From assembly GCA_964487685.1 (NCBI GenBank), contig CAZASA010000114.1, positions 1 through 6,594 on the forward strand: DNA of 6,594 bases. Reading direction: 5' to 3'. This DNA comes from JABDGZ01 sp964487685 (GTDB lineage: Bacteria; Omnitrophota; Gorgyraeia; Zapsychrales; Fredricksoniimonadaceae). Under the pieces are notes generated by a model. The model was not told the DNA's origin and did not search any database. It was given only the letters and a program-made list of their open reading frames with translations. Positions 1-5,921 of this stretch are shown here, one piece after another; the first letter of the stretch is position 1, and every line of letters begins with the position of its first letter. A program made the translations under genes and the position numbers.

Positions 1-78
1 CCTGGCAGCCCCCGTAGCTTAAGAGCCTCCGGAAACCTTTAAGCGTTCTGCCTAAGATCAGTGGGCACTCGAATAATA
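1..78. repeat. Left copy (partial) of a ~117 bp direct repeat
   Basis: Bases 6-78 match 1138-1210 at an offset of 1132 with a single difference (C59 versus T1191). The match stops at the right end of the element, which ends TCGAATAATA. Bases 1-5 do not match the second copy, so this copy either diverges there or is a variant; its left half lies outside the window. It sits just downstream of the nuclease gene and, with the copy at 1094-1210, brackets it in direct orientation. No protein is predicted in it. Confidence 0.85.
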
Positions 79-82
79 TATG

Positions 83-105
83 AAAAAAACGGACTCATTT
101 TCCAT
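83..105 (-). terminator. Weak candidate intrinsic terminator of the DUF1016 gene
   Basis: Read on the minus strand, ATGGA and TCCGT can pair (five pairs, one of them G-U) around a 7-nt loop and are followed directly by a run of seven T. The stem is short and overlaps the last codons and stop of the nuclease gene, so this is only a possible terminator. Confidence 0.3.
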
Positions 106-1063
106 GTTTTATTTCATTTTGTAGCTGGACTTTCATTTCTTCTTCAAAAGGTAAAATAGCTTTTAACGCCTTTGGTAGATGAGCGGTAAGCCTGTATTCT
201 GCAACTCCCATAGGATTTAAGGCCCGGCGCATTGCGTATTCAACAATAACAGCATCTTTTTTGACACATAAAATAATACCTATGGAAGGATTTTCATCTT
301 TTAGCTTCACCTGCTCATTAAGCAAATCCAGATAAAAATCCATTTTAGCGGCATATTCTATTTCAAATATCCCTGTCTTAAGTTCCACCGCAAGAAGGCT
401 TTTTAAAATACGATTATAAAAAAGCAGGTCCACAAAATACTCGTTGTCATTTAACGTAAGACGAAATTGATTTCCAATAAAAGAAAATCCTTTGCCAAGT
501 TCAAGCATAAACCGTTTAACCTTATCAACTAACCGTCGCTCCAATTCACGTTCATAAACTGGTTTTGTGATATCTAGAAAATCCAGGTTATAAACGCTTT
601 TTAAAGATTCATCGGCCTGCTGGGCAAAATGTTCTGAAAGAGCTTTAGGGAAATTATGTTGTTTGGCAATGGCCTTCTGATAATGGAATCCTTTTAGATA
701 ATAGGATCTTTCATCTTTGTTTTTAACCTGTGAAAATATAAGGATATTGTGTCCCCAAGGTAATTCTCCAACAAGCTGTTGGAGATTTGGATCATCTCTG
801 TATTCAAGATAAAATTGGCGCATATACCAAAGGTTTTGAACCGAAAAACCGAATGTACTTTTTAGATCTTCTTTCAAATCATTAGCAAGTTTTTCAACTA
901 CCGCATTGCCCCACTTATATTTTTCTTGCTGTTTTGTAATGCTCCTGCCGATGTCCCAATATAATTGGATATGAATCTTATTAACCGAGCGATAAGCTTG
1001 TATTCTGGCATTAAGAATACGCGTTTTAATTTCGGAAAGGAGCTTAACGTATTCCCTAGGCAT
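95..1063 (-). CDS. DUF1016/YhcG-family PD-(D/E)XK nuclease-like protein
   Basis: This 322-residue protein belongs to the YhcG (DUF1016) family, which pairs an N-terminal DUF1016 domain with a C-terminal PD-(D/E)XK nuclease fold. Family members are probably DNA-acting and often occur in mobile or defence-associated DNA, but the substrate is not established here. The N-terminal domain (about 1-165) shows the family signatures LYWDIG (34-39), WG (51-52) and VGELPWGHN (98-106). The nuclease domain (about 168-300) has D212 in YFVDLLF and E227/K229 in AVELKTG, the expected metal-binding and catalytic set, followed by EYAAKMDFYL and NPSIGIILC. Between YYLK (121-124) and AKQHNF (133-138) the conserved GWSRxxLxxQI stretch that I expect from the family is missing, with no visible frameshift. 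Family members are usually somewhat longer, about 340 residues. The start at 1063 fits the family N-terminus but has no clear Shine-Dalgarno. The gene stands alone between two direct repeats, which suggests acquisition as a unit. Family assignment is firm; activity is uncertain. Confidence 0.9.
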   Translation of the reverse strand: MPREYVKLLSEIKTRILNARIQAYRSVNKIHIQLYWDIGRSITKQQEKYKWGNAVVEKLANDLKEDLKSTFGFSVQNLWYMRQFYLEYRDDPNLQQLVGELPWGHNILIFSQVKNKDERSYYLKGFHYQKAIAKQHNFPKALSEHFAQQADESLKSVYNLDFLDITKPVYERELERRLVDKVKRFMLELGKGFSFIGNQFRLTLNDNEYFVDLLFYNRILKSLLAVELKTGIFEIEYAAKMDFYLDLLNEQVKLKDENPSIGIILCVKKDAVIVEYAMRRALNPMGVAEYRLTAHLPKALKAILPFEEEMKVQLQNEIKHGK

Positions 1064-1093
1064 TTATATTTTTCATTTAATGTCTTTTCTAAA

Positions 1094-1210
1094 TATTATT
1101 CGAAGAGCCCGGCGGAATGTTCGGCGTTGATCATCGACAGCCCCCGTAGCTTAAGAGCCTCCGGAAACCTTTAAGCGTTCTGCCTAAGATTAGTGGGCAC
1201 TCGAATAATA
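1094..1210. repeat. Complete 117 bp repeat element with 10 bp terminal inverted repeats
   Basis: The element begins TATTATTCGA and ends TCGAATAATA, a perfect 10 bp inverted pair. GCCC (1107-1110) and GGGC (1195-1198) can extend that stem after a small internal loop. Inside are a 13 bp near-palindrome (1126-1138, one G-T mismatch) and a GCTTAA/TTAAGC stem (1149-1154 with 1171-1176). It is flanked by AAA on both sides, which could be a 3 bp target duplication or chance in AT-rich DNA. It looks like a MITE or a structured intergenic repeat. It has no coding capacity and lies between spoVG and the nuclease gene. Confidence 0.75.
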
Positions 1211-1217
1211 AAATTTT

Positions 1218-1481
1218 TTAAACCCCGTAAGCCTCAAGGACTTTTTGGGAGATCTGCGAACGGATAGGCTGGTTCAAACAGCGCACACGTTCATACCAGC
1301 GTTCATTCTTGCCCTGCTCGACCGGCATGGAAATATACAAACCTTTTTTGCCCTGGACCACCCTGATCCCTTTGATCAAAAGCGCGTCATTGATGGCTAA
1401 ATCTACAAAAGCTTTTATACGGCTTTCCTGCGTCAGGCGATGGATCTTGATGACCTTAATATCAATTGTCTCGACTGGCAT
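1218..1481 (-). CDS. spoVG: SpoVG-family nucleic-acid-binding regulator
   Basis: The 87-residue product is a SpoVG protein, a small family known in Firmicutes, spirochaetes and other bacteria to bind DNA or RNA and act as a regulator, including of septation. Sequence signs are an N-terminal IDIKVIKIHR strand, SRIKAFVDLAINDALLIKGIRVV, then KKGLYISMP and an ending with NQPIRSQI and VLEAY. These match the usual order: N-terminal strand, RxKA, IRVIDG-like turn, GLFVAMP-like core and C-terminal helix. Length fits the family's usual 85-100 residues. The open frame extends to 1553, but the ATG at 1481 is chosen because it has a strong Shine-Dalgarno 8 nt upstream and the longer start would lie inside the promoter -35. 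It is divergent from the XRE-cupin gene and downstream meets the 117 bp repeat with no obvious terminator, so transcription could read toward the nuclease gene. Confidence 0.92.
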   Translation of the reverse strand: MPVETIDIKVIKIHRLTQESRIKAFVDLAINDALLIKGIRVVQGKKGLYISMPVEQGKNERWYERVRCLNQPIRSQISQKVLEAYGV

Positions 1482-1488
1482 ACCTTCG

Positions 1489-1496
1489 TCTCCTTT
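1489..1496 (-). promoter_or_regulatory. Shine-Dalgarno that fixes the spoVG start
   Basis: On the minus strand the sequence reads AAAGGAGA, with the AGGAG core 8 nt before the ATG at 1481. It is the best ribosome binding site near the left-hand genes and favours the 87-residue start over the 111-residue reading. Confidence 0.85.
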
Positions 1497-1524
1497 TATG
1501 GGGGGAATTAAACGGATAAGTTCA

Positions 1525-1553
1525 AGTATAATTTCAATTTGATAAATTGTCAA
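1525..1553 (-). promoter_or_regulatory. Sigma70-type promoter of spoVG
   Basis: On the minus strand there is a perfect -35 TTGACA (1548-1553), a 17 bp spacer and a -10 TATACT (1525-1530). Transcription would start near 1518, giving a leader of roughly 37 nt before the ATG at 1481. It is close to consensus, so strong basal expression is expected unless it is repressed at the overlapping palindrome. Confidence 0.85.
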
Positions 1554-1555
1554 AT
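1537..1555. promoter_or_regulatory. Palindrome over the spoVG -35, candidate operator
   Basis: ATTTGATAAATTGTCAAAT is a 19 bp inverted repeat around a central A, with 8 of 9 pairs complementary. It fully covers the spoVG -35 hexamer, a position suited to repression. The dyad is typical of a dimeric HTH protein site. The neighbouring XRE-cupin protein is the obvious candidate, but binding is inference. Confidence 0.5.
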
Positions 1556-1587
1556 ACTAAATGATTAAAGGTAAATATACGAAATTA

Positions 1588-1622
1588 CTTGTAAATTCAT
1601 CAAAAAATGGTAAACTTACAAG
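1588..1622 (+). promoter_or_regulatory. Candidate operon promoter embedded in an inverted repeat
   Basis: Two 14-nt arms, CTTGTAAATTCATC (1588-1601) and GGTAAACTTACAAG (1609-1622), are complementary at 11 of 14 positions around a 7-nt AT-rich centre. On the plus strand the left arm holds a -35-like TTGTAA (1589-1594). The right arm holds a -10-like TAAACT (1611-1616), 16 bp apart. A start near 1623 would give a leader of about 34 nt to the XRE-cupin ATG. A promoter enclosed by a dyad fits autoregulation by the first gene product. The promoter match is moderate. Confidence 0.5.
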
Positions 1623-1656
1623 CAATCGTCATCATCCCTAAACCAAAGGAATATAT

Positions 1657-2205
1657 ATGTTTATCGGAGAAAAACTTAAAGCAATTCGCAAGGCCAAAAG
1701 AGTGTCATTGACCGAACTATCAGAACAAAGCGGTGTCCAGATGGCCACCTTAAGCCGTATTGAAAATAAAAAGATGGTCGGCACCCTTGAGTGCCATATG
1801 CAGATCGCCCGCGCCCTTGGCATTGATGTCACCGAGCTTTACAAGGGACTAAGCCAGGAAAATGCCATCATTGATATCGGCCAGGACAAAACCATGGATG
1901 TTTTCACTCACAGCAACGAAGCTTCCTTCCAGATCCTGACCAAGAACATCATGAACAAAAAAATGATGCCGACCCTCGTGACCATCGAAGCAGGCGGCAA
2001 GACCAATAAAGAACAAACATCAGGCGGTGCCGAAAAATTCATCTTTGTCCTGGAAGGCCACGTTGAGATCAACATCAATGCCCAGGTATTTATGTTACAT
2101 AAGCACAATACCCTGTATTTCGATGCAGCGCTGACGCATTATTATAGGAATATAGGGAAAGGAGCGGTCAAGCTCATTAGTATAGTTACGCCCGTTTCAC
2201 TTTAA
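1657..2205 (+). CDS. XRE-family transcriptional regulator with C-terminal cupin domain
   Basis: This 182-residue protein has an XRE-type helix-turn-helix at about residues 5-62, with LTELSEQSGVQMATLSRIEN (18-37) forming the two HTH helices. The C-terminal part, about 100-180, resembles a cupin: EKFIFVLEGHVEI at 126-138, then NTLYFDAALTHYYRN at 151-165. The architecture is that of the HTH_3 plus Cupin_2 regulators, soluble repressors or activators whose barrel senses a small ligand; the ligand here is unknown. AAAGGA at 1645-1650, 6 nt before the ATG, supports the start. It is first in a run with the receiver gene 30 bp downstream and the kinases after it, and it diverges from spoVG across an intergenic region with two dyads. 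It is therefore the likely local regulator. Codons are more GC-rich than in the kinases. Domain calls are firm for HTH and good for cupin. Confidence 0.9.
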   Translation: MFIGEKLKAIRKAKRVSLTELSEQSGVQMATLSRIENKKMVGTLECHMQIARALGIDVTELYKGLSQENAIIDIGQDKTMDVFTHSNEASFQILTKNIMNKKMMPTLVTIEAGGKTNKEQTSGGAEKFIFVLEGHVEININAQVFMLHKHNTLYFDAALTHYYRNIGKGAVKLISIVTPVSL

Positions 2206-2235
2206 AAGAACATCAAGCCGGAAGGAAAAACTCGT

Positions 2236-2601
2236 ATGTCAAATCCTAAGATCCTTATCTGCGATGATGAAGAAGGAATTCGCGAATCCTTAAAACTGGT
2301 ATTGGGAGATCATTACGAGCTGGTGAGTGTTGATTCCGGTGATATGGCCCTGGAAGTCCTGTCCCACAGCAAGGACATCAAGGTCATGCTCTTAGACATC
2401 AAGATGCCCAAGACCCATGGTCTGGACGTCCTTCAGGAAATAAAGAAAAAATACCCCCGCTTAAAAATCATCATGGTCACCGGCTACAAATCCGTCGAGA
2501 CCGCCGCCGAAGCCGCAAGACTAGGCGCCAGCGGCTACATCATCAAACCCTTCAAGTCACAGGAAATACTGGATACAGTCAAAAAGAACCTGGGATCTTA
2601 A
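2236..2601 (+). CDS. Stand-alone response regulator receiver domain (CheY-like)
   Basis: The 121-residue product is a single receiver domain with no output domain. It has the acidic pair D10/D11 in ILICDDEE, phosphoacceptor D54 in MLLDIKMP, switch residue T82 in MVTGYKS and K104 in YIIKPF. All residues needed for phosphotransfer are present, so it should accept phosphate from histidine kinases in the cytoplasm. The sequence resembles receiver domains of NtrC-type regulators, but it stops at NLGS after the last helix without any truncation scar. GGAAGGA ends about 11 nt before the ATG. It lies 30 bp after the XRE-cupin gene and 84 bp before two histidine kinase genes, the probable phosphodonors. 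Its output must be through protein-protein contact or another partner, which cannot be read from the sequence. Confidence 0.93.
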   Translation: MSNPKILICDDEEGIRESLKLVLGDHYELVSVDSGDMALEVLSHSKDIKVMLLDIKMPKTHGLDVLQEIKKKYPRLKIIMVTGYKSVETAAEAARLGASGYIIKPFKSQEILDTVKKNLGS

Positions 2602-2610
2602 AGGTGTCAA

Positions 2611-2677
2611 TTTTCATTCCCCCGTATCAAATTGTCATTGCCTTTTCCTTTAATGTCATTCCCGCGGAAGCGGGAAT
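2611..2677. repeat. Palindromic repeat with decayed 21 bp tandem units before the first kinase
   Basis: The palindrome ATTCCCGCGGAAGCGGGAAT (2658-2677) has 8 bp arms. It is the third unit of a decayed 21 bp tandem array: TCATT recurs at 2614, 2635 and 2656, each followed by a C-rich tract. This is the widespread dispersed repeat whose spurious translations contain FPRKRES or DSRFRGND. It fills most of the 84 bp gap between the receiver and kinase genes. Its right arm ends 8 nt before the chosen kinase ATG and could supply the weak GGGAA ribosome binding site. Confidence 0.75.
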
Positions 2678-2685
2678 CTAATATT

Positions 2686-4326
2686 ATGCATCTCAATCCT
2701 AATACATTCCTGCCATTACTTTGCATGATAATTGCCATTATTTGCGGGATGTTTGTCATCCTGCAAAATCCCAAAGCTAAATTAAATCGCATTTTTTTAG
2801 GAATATGCATTACTTTTGCCGCTTGGTTTTCATTTTATATTCCTGATAATTTTTATTACACTGATAAACTTTTAGTGACCTGGTCCAGAATATCCTTTTG
2901 CTTTATATCTTTTATACCTATTGCTACATTCACTTTTAGCAGCACTTATTTACAAGCCCCCAAATATGAATTTTGGATCAAAATTAATTCATTAATTGGC
3001 CTGACATTTTCTATTTTAAGTATAACAACAGATTGGATCATCAAGGGAATGACATATTACCAATGGTATCCATATCCCCATGCTGGCGTTCTTCATCCCC
3101 TTTTAGTCATCCATTGTATTTATTTGATCTATTTCTCTTTTAAAGTCATGCTTAAAGGACTTAATGATCCTTTACTCACCCCCAAACAACGCAATCACCT
3201 TAAATATTTAATAAGTTCATTCGGAGCATTAAGTTGTGGAATATTTGATTTTATACCCAATTATAATATTCCTATACATGCCTTTGGATATATTCCTGTT
3301 TCTATTTATTTAATTATCACAAGCTTCGCTATAGTCCGCTATCAATTAATGGACATCCAAATTGTCTTTCAAAAAAGTCTAGTTTATACAATTTTGATCA
3401 CTATTATCACAATCTTTTATTTAATGTCAATTTTCTTCACTGAACATATTCTTCAGTCTATGTTTGGTTATAAATCAATGTTAATTTCCTTATCATCCGC
3501 CACTTTTATCGCCATTGCTTTTATCCCTCTTCGGAATTTTATCCAGAATTTCATAGAAAAGACTTTCTTTAAAGGAAGTTACATGCAGATTGCTGAAGAA
3601 AATGAACTTTTAAGGCAAGAAGTGACCCAAACTGAACGTATGAAAGCGATTGCCATCTTAGCCAGCGGCATGGCTCACGAAATCAAAAACCCTCTGACCA
3701 CGCTTAAAACATTTTCTGAGTTTGTCCCACAAAAGAAAAACGACCCCGAATTCATGAAACAATATCAGAAAATTATGCCACAGGAAATTGACCGTATCGA
3801 CAATCTTGTCCACGAATTACTATTATTTGCTAAGCCATCCCCGCCACAAATACAATCCATTAATCCCAATGATATTATCAATAATATCCTAATCATGCTG
3901 GAATCCAAATTTAATACCTTAAGTATTCATGTAATAAAAGAACTTACCACCAATTCAACAATCCAAGCCGACCCCAATCAAATAAAACAAGCCCTGCTCA
4001 ATCTAATCCTCAACGCCATAGACGCCATGCCCAATGGTGGCACCCTAACCATCAAGACCAATCCTATTCCCGCCACTTCTAATGTCATTCCCGCGAACGC
4101 GGGAATCCAAACACATCAATACATCATCTCCATCACCGACACCGGCCACGGCATAGCCCCCAAAGACCTCCCTCATATTTTCGAACCATTCTTCACTAAA
4201 AAAGAAAAAGGAACAGGCCTCGGATTAGCTATTACACAAGGAATAATAGAGAAGCATGGCGGCAGAATAGCGGTAGAAAGCAAAATCAATCAAGGAACAA
4301 AATTTACAGTCATTTTACCTTTATGA
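2686..4326 (+). CDS. Membrane sensor histidine kinase, first of a tandem pair
   Basis: The 546-residue protein has about nine predicted membrane segments in residues 8-282: seven resembling the 7TM sensor region of histidine kinases (HisKA_7TM type), then a further pair at about 229-251 and 263-282. The motif FIPLRNFIQNFIEKTFF follows, then a short coiled linker and the kinase core. H331 in GMAHEIKNPLT is the phosphorylated histidine. The ATPase has N443 in the N box, D485/G487/G489 in DTGHGI, the F box IFEPFF (498-503) and GTGLGL (509-514), so it should be active. Residues 459-478 are an insertion encoded by palindromic repeat. The open frame can start at TTG 2632 or ATG 2653, but those add only repeat-encoded residues, so the ATG at 2686 is preferred. 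The stop overlaps the next kinase start. The signal sensed is unknown; the likely partner is the receiver upstream. Confidence 0.9.
   Translation: MHLNPNTFLPLLCMIIAIICGMFVILQNPKAKLNRIFLGICITFAAWFSFYIPDNFYYTDKLLVTWSRISFCFISFIPIATFTFSSTYLQAPKYEFWIKINSLIGLTFSILSITTDWIIKGMTYYQWYPYPHAGVLHPLLVIHCIYLIYFSFKVMLKGLNDPLLTPKQRNHLKYLISSFGALSCGIFDFIPNYNIPIHAFGYIPVSIYLIITSFAIVRYQLMDIQIVFQKSLVYTILITIITIFYLMSIFFTEHILQSMFGYKSMLISLSSATFIAIAFIPLRNFIQNFIEKTFFKGSYMQIAEENELLRQEVTQTERMKAIAILASGMAHEIKNPLTTLKTFSEFVPQKKNDPEFMKQYQKIMPQEIDRIDNLVHELLLFAKPSPPQIQSINPNDIINNILIMLESKFNTLSIHVIKELTTNSTIQADPNQIKQALLNLILNAIDAMPNGGTLTIKTNPIPATSNVIPANAGIQTHQYIISITDTGHGIAPKDLPHIFEPFFTKKEKGTGLGLAITQGIIEKHGGRIAVESKINQGTKFTVILPL
4066..4106. 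repeat. In-frame palindromic repeat inside the first kinase gene
   Basis: ATTCCCGCGAACGCGGGAAT (4087-4106) is a perfect 9 bp inverted repeat with a 2-nt centre. A half unit, ATTCCCGCC, starts exactly 21 nt earlier at 4066. It is translated as NPIPATSNVIPANAGIQ within the ATPase domain, so the 7-residue unit N(P/V)IPA appears twice. The frame is preserved because 21 nt is seven codons. Confidence 0.85.
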
Positions 4327-5921
4327 ATCTATTTAGTATCATAAATTTATTGATTACAATTTCAGGCTTAACCTTAGCTTATTTCATTGCAAGATACGCT
4401 GAGAATAAAGCTCATCGTTTATGGGCATATTTTAACCTTGCAGTTGCAACCTGGTCTTTGGGTGCCTTTCTGGTTGGAATATCTCATAATTCTACTCAAG
4501 CATTATTTTTCTGGAAAATTGCTTATACGGGATCTGTTTTTATATCCATTGGTTTTTATCATTTTGTAAGCGCATATTATAAACTTAATAGAACAAAAAT
4601 AATTTTATTTTGCTATGCACAAGCTATATTCTTTTCAATTCTATTTCTTTTTACCGGCCTCTGCATAAATAAAACAAAACTTCTATTTAATAGTTTATAT
4701 TACAATCAAATCACTCCATTTTTTAATATATTCTTTATGTTGTGGGGAATCATTGTCTTATATTCATTTTATGAATTTATCAAACAACTTAAGATCTCCA
4801 AGTTAGATAGGACACCTTCTCTTCTTATCTTTTGGGCAATGGTCGCAGGTTTCCTTGGAGGAACCAGTACTTTACTGCCAGCTTATGGAGTACTTATTTA
4901 TCCGGTATGGCAAATTGGGATATTCTTATATGTCGCCCTGATCGCTTATGGTATCTTTTATCATCGCCTTTTACCCATAAATATTGTCATTAAACGCAGT
5001 CTTATCTACTCTATAATGGCAACCATAATTTCCTTAACCTACATCTTATGTGTTCTAATATCCCAACATATATTCCATCAATATTTCGGTTATTCCAGTA
5101 CAATTATAGGGTCCATCATTATTGCAATCGCGTTTATTCCCTTAAAAAATAATATCCAGAATCTCGTTGACCGTTTTTTATTGAGAGCAACCCCCGTGGA
5201 AATTTCACAACAAAATGAACAATTAAGACAGGAAATTACTAAATCAGACAGAATGAAATCCATAGCCATTCTAGCCAGCGGCATGGCCCATGAGATCAAA
5301 AATCCCCTCACTCCAATCAAAACCTTTAGCGAACAATTACCTTCAAGACTAGACGATAAAGAATTCCTATTAAAATTCTCAAAAATTATCAGCAAAGAAG
5401 TTGATCGAATAGATAATTTAGTCCAAGACCTTTTAATTTATGCTAAGCCCTCTCCCCCTCATTTTGAATCAACCAATATTTGCCATCTTATTGAACAAAC
5501 CCTGGATCTTCTTAATAATAAATTAATCACTAATAAAATAACTATAAACACCTTATTTGAGAACAAAGATATCCTCATTAATATTGATTCAAAACAGATC
5601 AAACAAATACTATTAAACATATTCCTAAATGCCATAGACGCCATGCCCAACAGCGGCACCCTAACAGTAAAGACCAATGTCATTCCCGCGCACGTGGGAA
5701 TCCAAATATATCAATACACCCTTGAAATCATCGACACCGGCCACGGCATAGACCCAAAAGATCTTTCTCATATTTTTGACCCATTTTTCAGTAAAAAAGA
5801 CAAAGGCACAGGCTTAGGCTTAGCCATTACACAAGGAATTGTTGAAAACCACGGCGGGAAAATACATGTAGAAAGTAAACTAAATCACGGAACAACTTTT
5901 AGGATAGAACTTCCACTTTAA
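4323..5921 (+). CDS. Membrane sensor histidine kinase, second of a tandem pair
   Basis: The 532-residue protein is a paralogue of the kinase before it. About nine membrane segments lie in residues 5-275, then the FIPLKNNIQNLVDRFLL motif, a linker and the kinase core. H323 sits in GMAHEIKNPLT, N436 in the N box, D471/G473/G475 in DTGHGI, the F box in IFDPFF (484-489) and G495-L500 in GTGLGL, so all catalytic motifs are present. The cores are highly alike from the linker onward (RQE, ILASGMAHEIKNPLT, EVDRIDNLV, YAKPSPP), while the membrane halves differ, suggesting duplication and then different signal inputs. Residues 452-464 are encoded by a palindromic repeat at the site equivalent to the insertion in the first kinase. 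The ATG overlaps the previous stop as ATGA with no Shine-Dalgarno, so translation is probably coupled. Its stop interlocks with that of the convergent HD-GYP gene. Confidence 0.92.
   Translation: MNLFSIINLLITISGLTLAYFIARYAENKAHRLWAYFNLAVATWSLGAFLVGISHNSTQALFFWKIAYTGSVFISIGFYHFVSAYYKLNRTKIILFCYAQAIFFSILFLFTGLCINKTKLLFNSLYYNQITPFFNIFFMLWGIIVLYSFYEFIKQLKISKLDRTPSLLIFWAMVAGFLGGTSTLLPAYGVLIYPVWQIGIFLYVALIAYGIFYHRLLPINIVIKRSLIYSIMATIISLTYILCVLISQHIFHQYFGYSSTIIGSIIIAIAFIPLKNNIQNLVDRFLLRATPVEISQQNEQLRQEITKSDRMKSIAILASGMAHEIKNPLTPIKTFSEQLPSRLDDKEFLLKFSKIISKEVDRIDNLVQDLLIYAKPSPPHFESTNICHLIEQTLDLLNNKLITNKITINTLFENKDILINIDSKQIKQILLNIFLNAIDAMPNSGTLTVKTNVIPAHVGIQIYQYTLEIIDTGHGIDPKDLSHIFDPFFSKKDKGTGLGLAITQGIVENHGGKIHVESKLNHGTTFRIELPL
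5682..5701. repeat. In-frame palindromic repeat inside the second kinase gene
   Basis: ATTCCCGCGCACGTGGGAAT is the same palindrome with one G-T mismatch in the stem. It is read as IPAHVGI in the same codon phase (ATT CCC GCG) and at the same domain position as the copy in the first kinase gene. The single mismatch would be a G-U pair in RNA, so the hairpin is retained in the transcript. Confidence 0.85.

Noticed and set aside
965..1174. Plus-strand 69-codon ORF
   Set aside because: It overlaps the start of the nuclease gene antisense and ends within the repeat; its tail is only translated repeat and no family is recognisable.
1138..1180. tRNA-like stretch (GTAGCTTAAGAGCC)
   Set aside because: It resembles a D-arm by chance; there is no acceptor stem, anticodon arm or TTCRANNC T-loop.
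1094..1210. Integron attC site
   Set aside because: A direct repeat flanking one gene and a foldable stem suggested attC, but the terminal GTTRRRY and RYYYAAC core boxes are absent and no integrase is visible.
1482..1553. Longer 111-residue SpoVG reading
   Set aside because: Its start lies inside the -35 hexamer, upstream of the predicted transcript start, and the extra residues do not match the family.
2632..2685. N-terminal extension of the first kinase
   Set aside because: The upstream TTG and ATG starts add only repeat-encoded residues and have no Shine-Dalgarno; the sensor domain begins at the ATG at 2686.
2607..2810. Minus-strand 67-codon ORF containing DSRFRGND
   Set aside because: This is the standard spurious translation of the dispersed palindrome plus antisense of the kinase N-terminus.
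5090..5395. Minus-strand 101-codon ORF within the second kinase
   Set aside because: It is antisense to conserved kinase core sequence with no ribosome binding site or recognisable domain.
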